Positions 15,465 through 15,602 of a stretch of DNA of 15,602 nucleotides are shown here, one piece after another. Location: assembly GCA_902766345.1 (NCBI GenBank), contig CACXDK010000216.1, positions 1-15,602 on the forward strand, given 5' to 3'. The position numbers and the translations under genes were made by a program. Every line of letters starts with the position of its first letter. Position 1 is the stretch's first letter. Below the pieces are notes generated by a model. It saw only the letters and a list, made by a program, of their open reading frames with translations. It did no database searches and was not told where the DNA came from. Origin of the DNA: an uncultured Spirochaetaceae bacterium (GTDB taxonomy: Bacteria; Spirochaetota; Spirochaetia; Treponematales; Treponemataceae).

Positions 15465-15602
15465 ATGATAGAAAATAAAGAATTCAGAATGTTAAATCCT
15501 CGACTTGATGGTACATTCAAGGCAATCTTTACTCAGGATACGGACGATTCGCGAAATGCATTGAAATCCTTCCTTTCAGCAATGATTGGAAGAACCGTAA
15601 CA
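15465..15602 (+). CDS. Rpn-family PD-(D/E)XK nuclease / putative transposase, N-terminal fragment
   Basis: The frame is open from the ATG at 15465 to the right edge (46 codons). AAGGAG lies 6 nt upstream. The start MIENKEFRMLNPRLDGTFKAIFTQ, read here in short pieces as LNPRLDGTFKAIF and ALKSFLSAMIGR, resembles the opening of Rpn (recombination-promoting nuclease, also called putative transposase) proteins that are abundant in treponemes. The catalytic PD-(D/E)XK residues would lie beyond the window. These genes spread within genomes without usual transposon ends, and some take part in phage defence. It is divergent from fliS across a 155-bp AT-rich gap. Confidence 0.65.
   Translation, partial: MIENKEFRMLNPRLDGTFKAIFTQDTDDSRNALKSFLSAMIGRTVT

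Overview
The window looks like chromosomal DNA of a low-GC spirochaete, most likely a host-associated Treponema. The evidence is a textbook spirochaetal sigma-28 flagellar promoter in front of fliS, a very large CHASE2 adenylate/guanylate cyclase, relaxed lipoprotein signals, exported beta-rich proteins, and an Rpn-type nuclease start of the kind common in treponemes. No rRNA, tRNA, CRISPR array or complete mobile element was seen.

Layout. (1) Positions 1-1145, minus strand: two exported proteins in tandem. A small secreted protein of unknown function is followed by an outer-membrane-like protein that runs off the left edge. A consensus-like sigma-70 promoter (1186-1214) drives them, and just upstream lies a cluster of two direct and two inverted copies of a TGAACG-centred repeat (1222-1287). 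(2) Positions 1405-7998, plus strand: a 1026-residue membrane cyclase, then a Dpp/Opp-type peptide ABC transporter (two permeases, two ATPases) packed as one probable operon. (3) Positions 8060-9574, plus strand: the transporter's lipoprotein binding subunit, with its own perfect TTGACA-17-TATAAT promoter. An 11-bp hairpin with a UUCG loop lies 25 nt past its stop, inside the 3' end of the convergent ybaK gene. (4) Positions 9581-15309, minus strand: a six-gene run, fliS, a flgN-like coiled-coil gene, polA, coaE, a SPOR-domain gene and ybaK. Gaps are tiny or absent, and the only clear promoter seen is a perfect sigma-28 site in front of fliS. (5) Position 15465 to the right edge, plus strand: the first 46 codons of an Rpn-family nuclease gene.

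How the parts may work together. The cyclase senses an extracytoplasmic condition through an unusually enlarged CHASE2 domain and sits directly upstream of peptide uptake genes, which suggests joint expression. The right-hand operon places DNA polymerase I, dephospho-CoA kinase, a cell-wall SPOR protein and a tRNA-editing enzyme behind flagellar genes and a flagellar promoter. A 12-bp perfect inverted repeat covers the polA translation start and could set polA expression separately.

I did not find a complete unknown defence or mobile system. The strongest unusual signals are the regulatory architecture (sigma-28 operon, polA inverted repeat, repeat cluster at the exported-protein promoter) and the double-insert CHASE2 sensor linked to a transporter.
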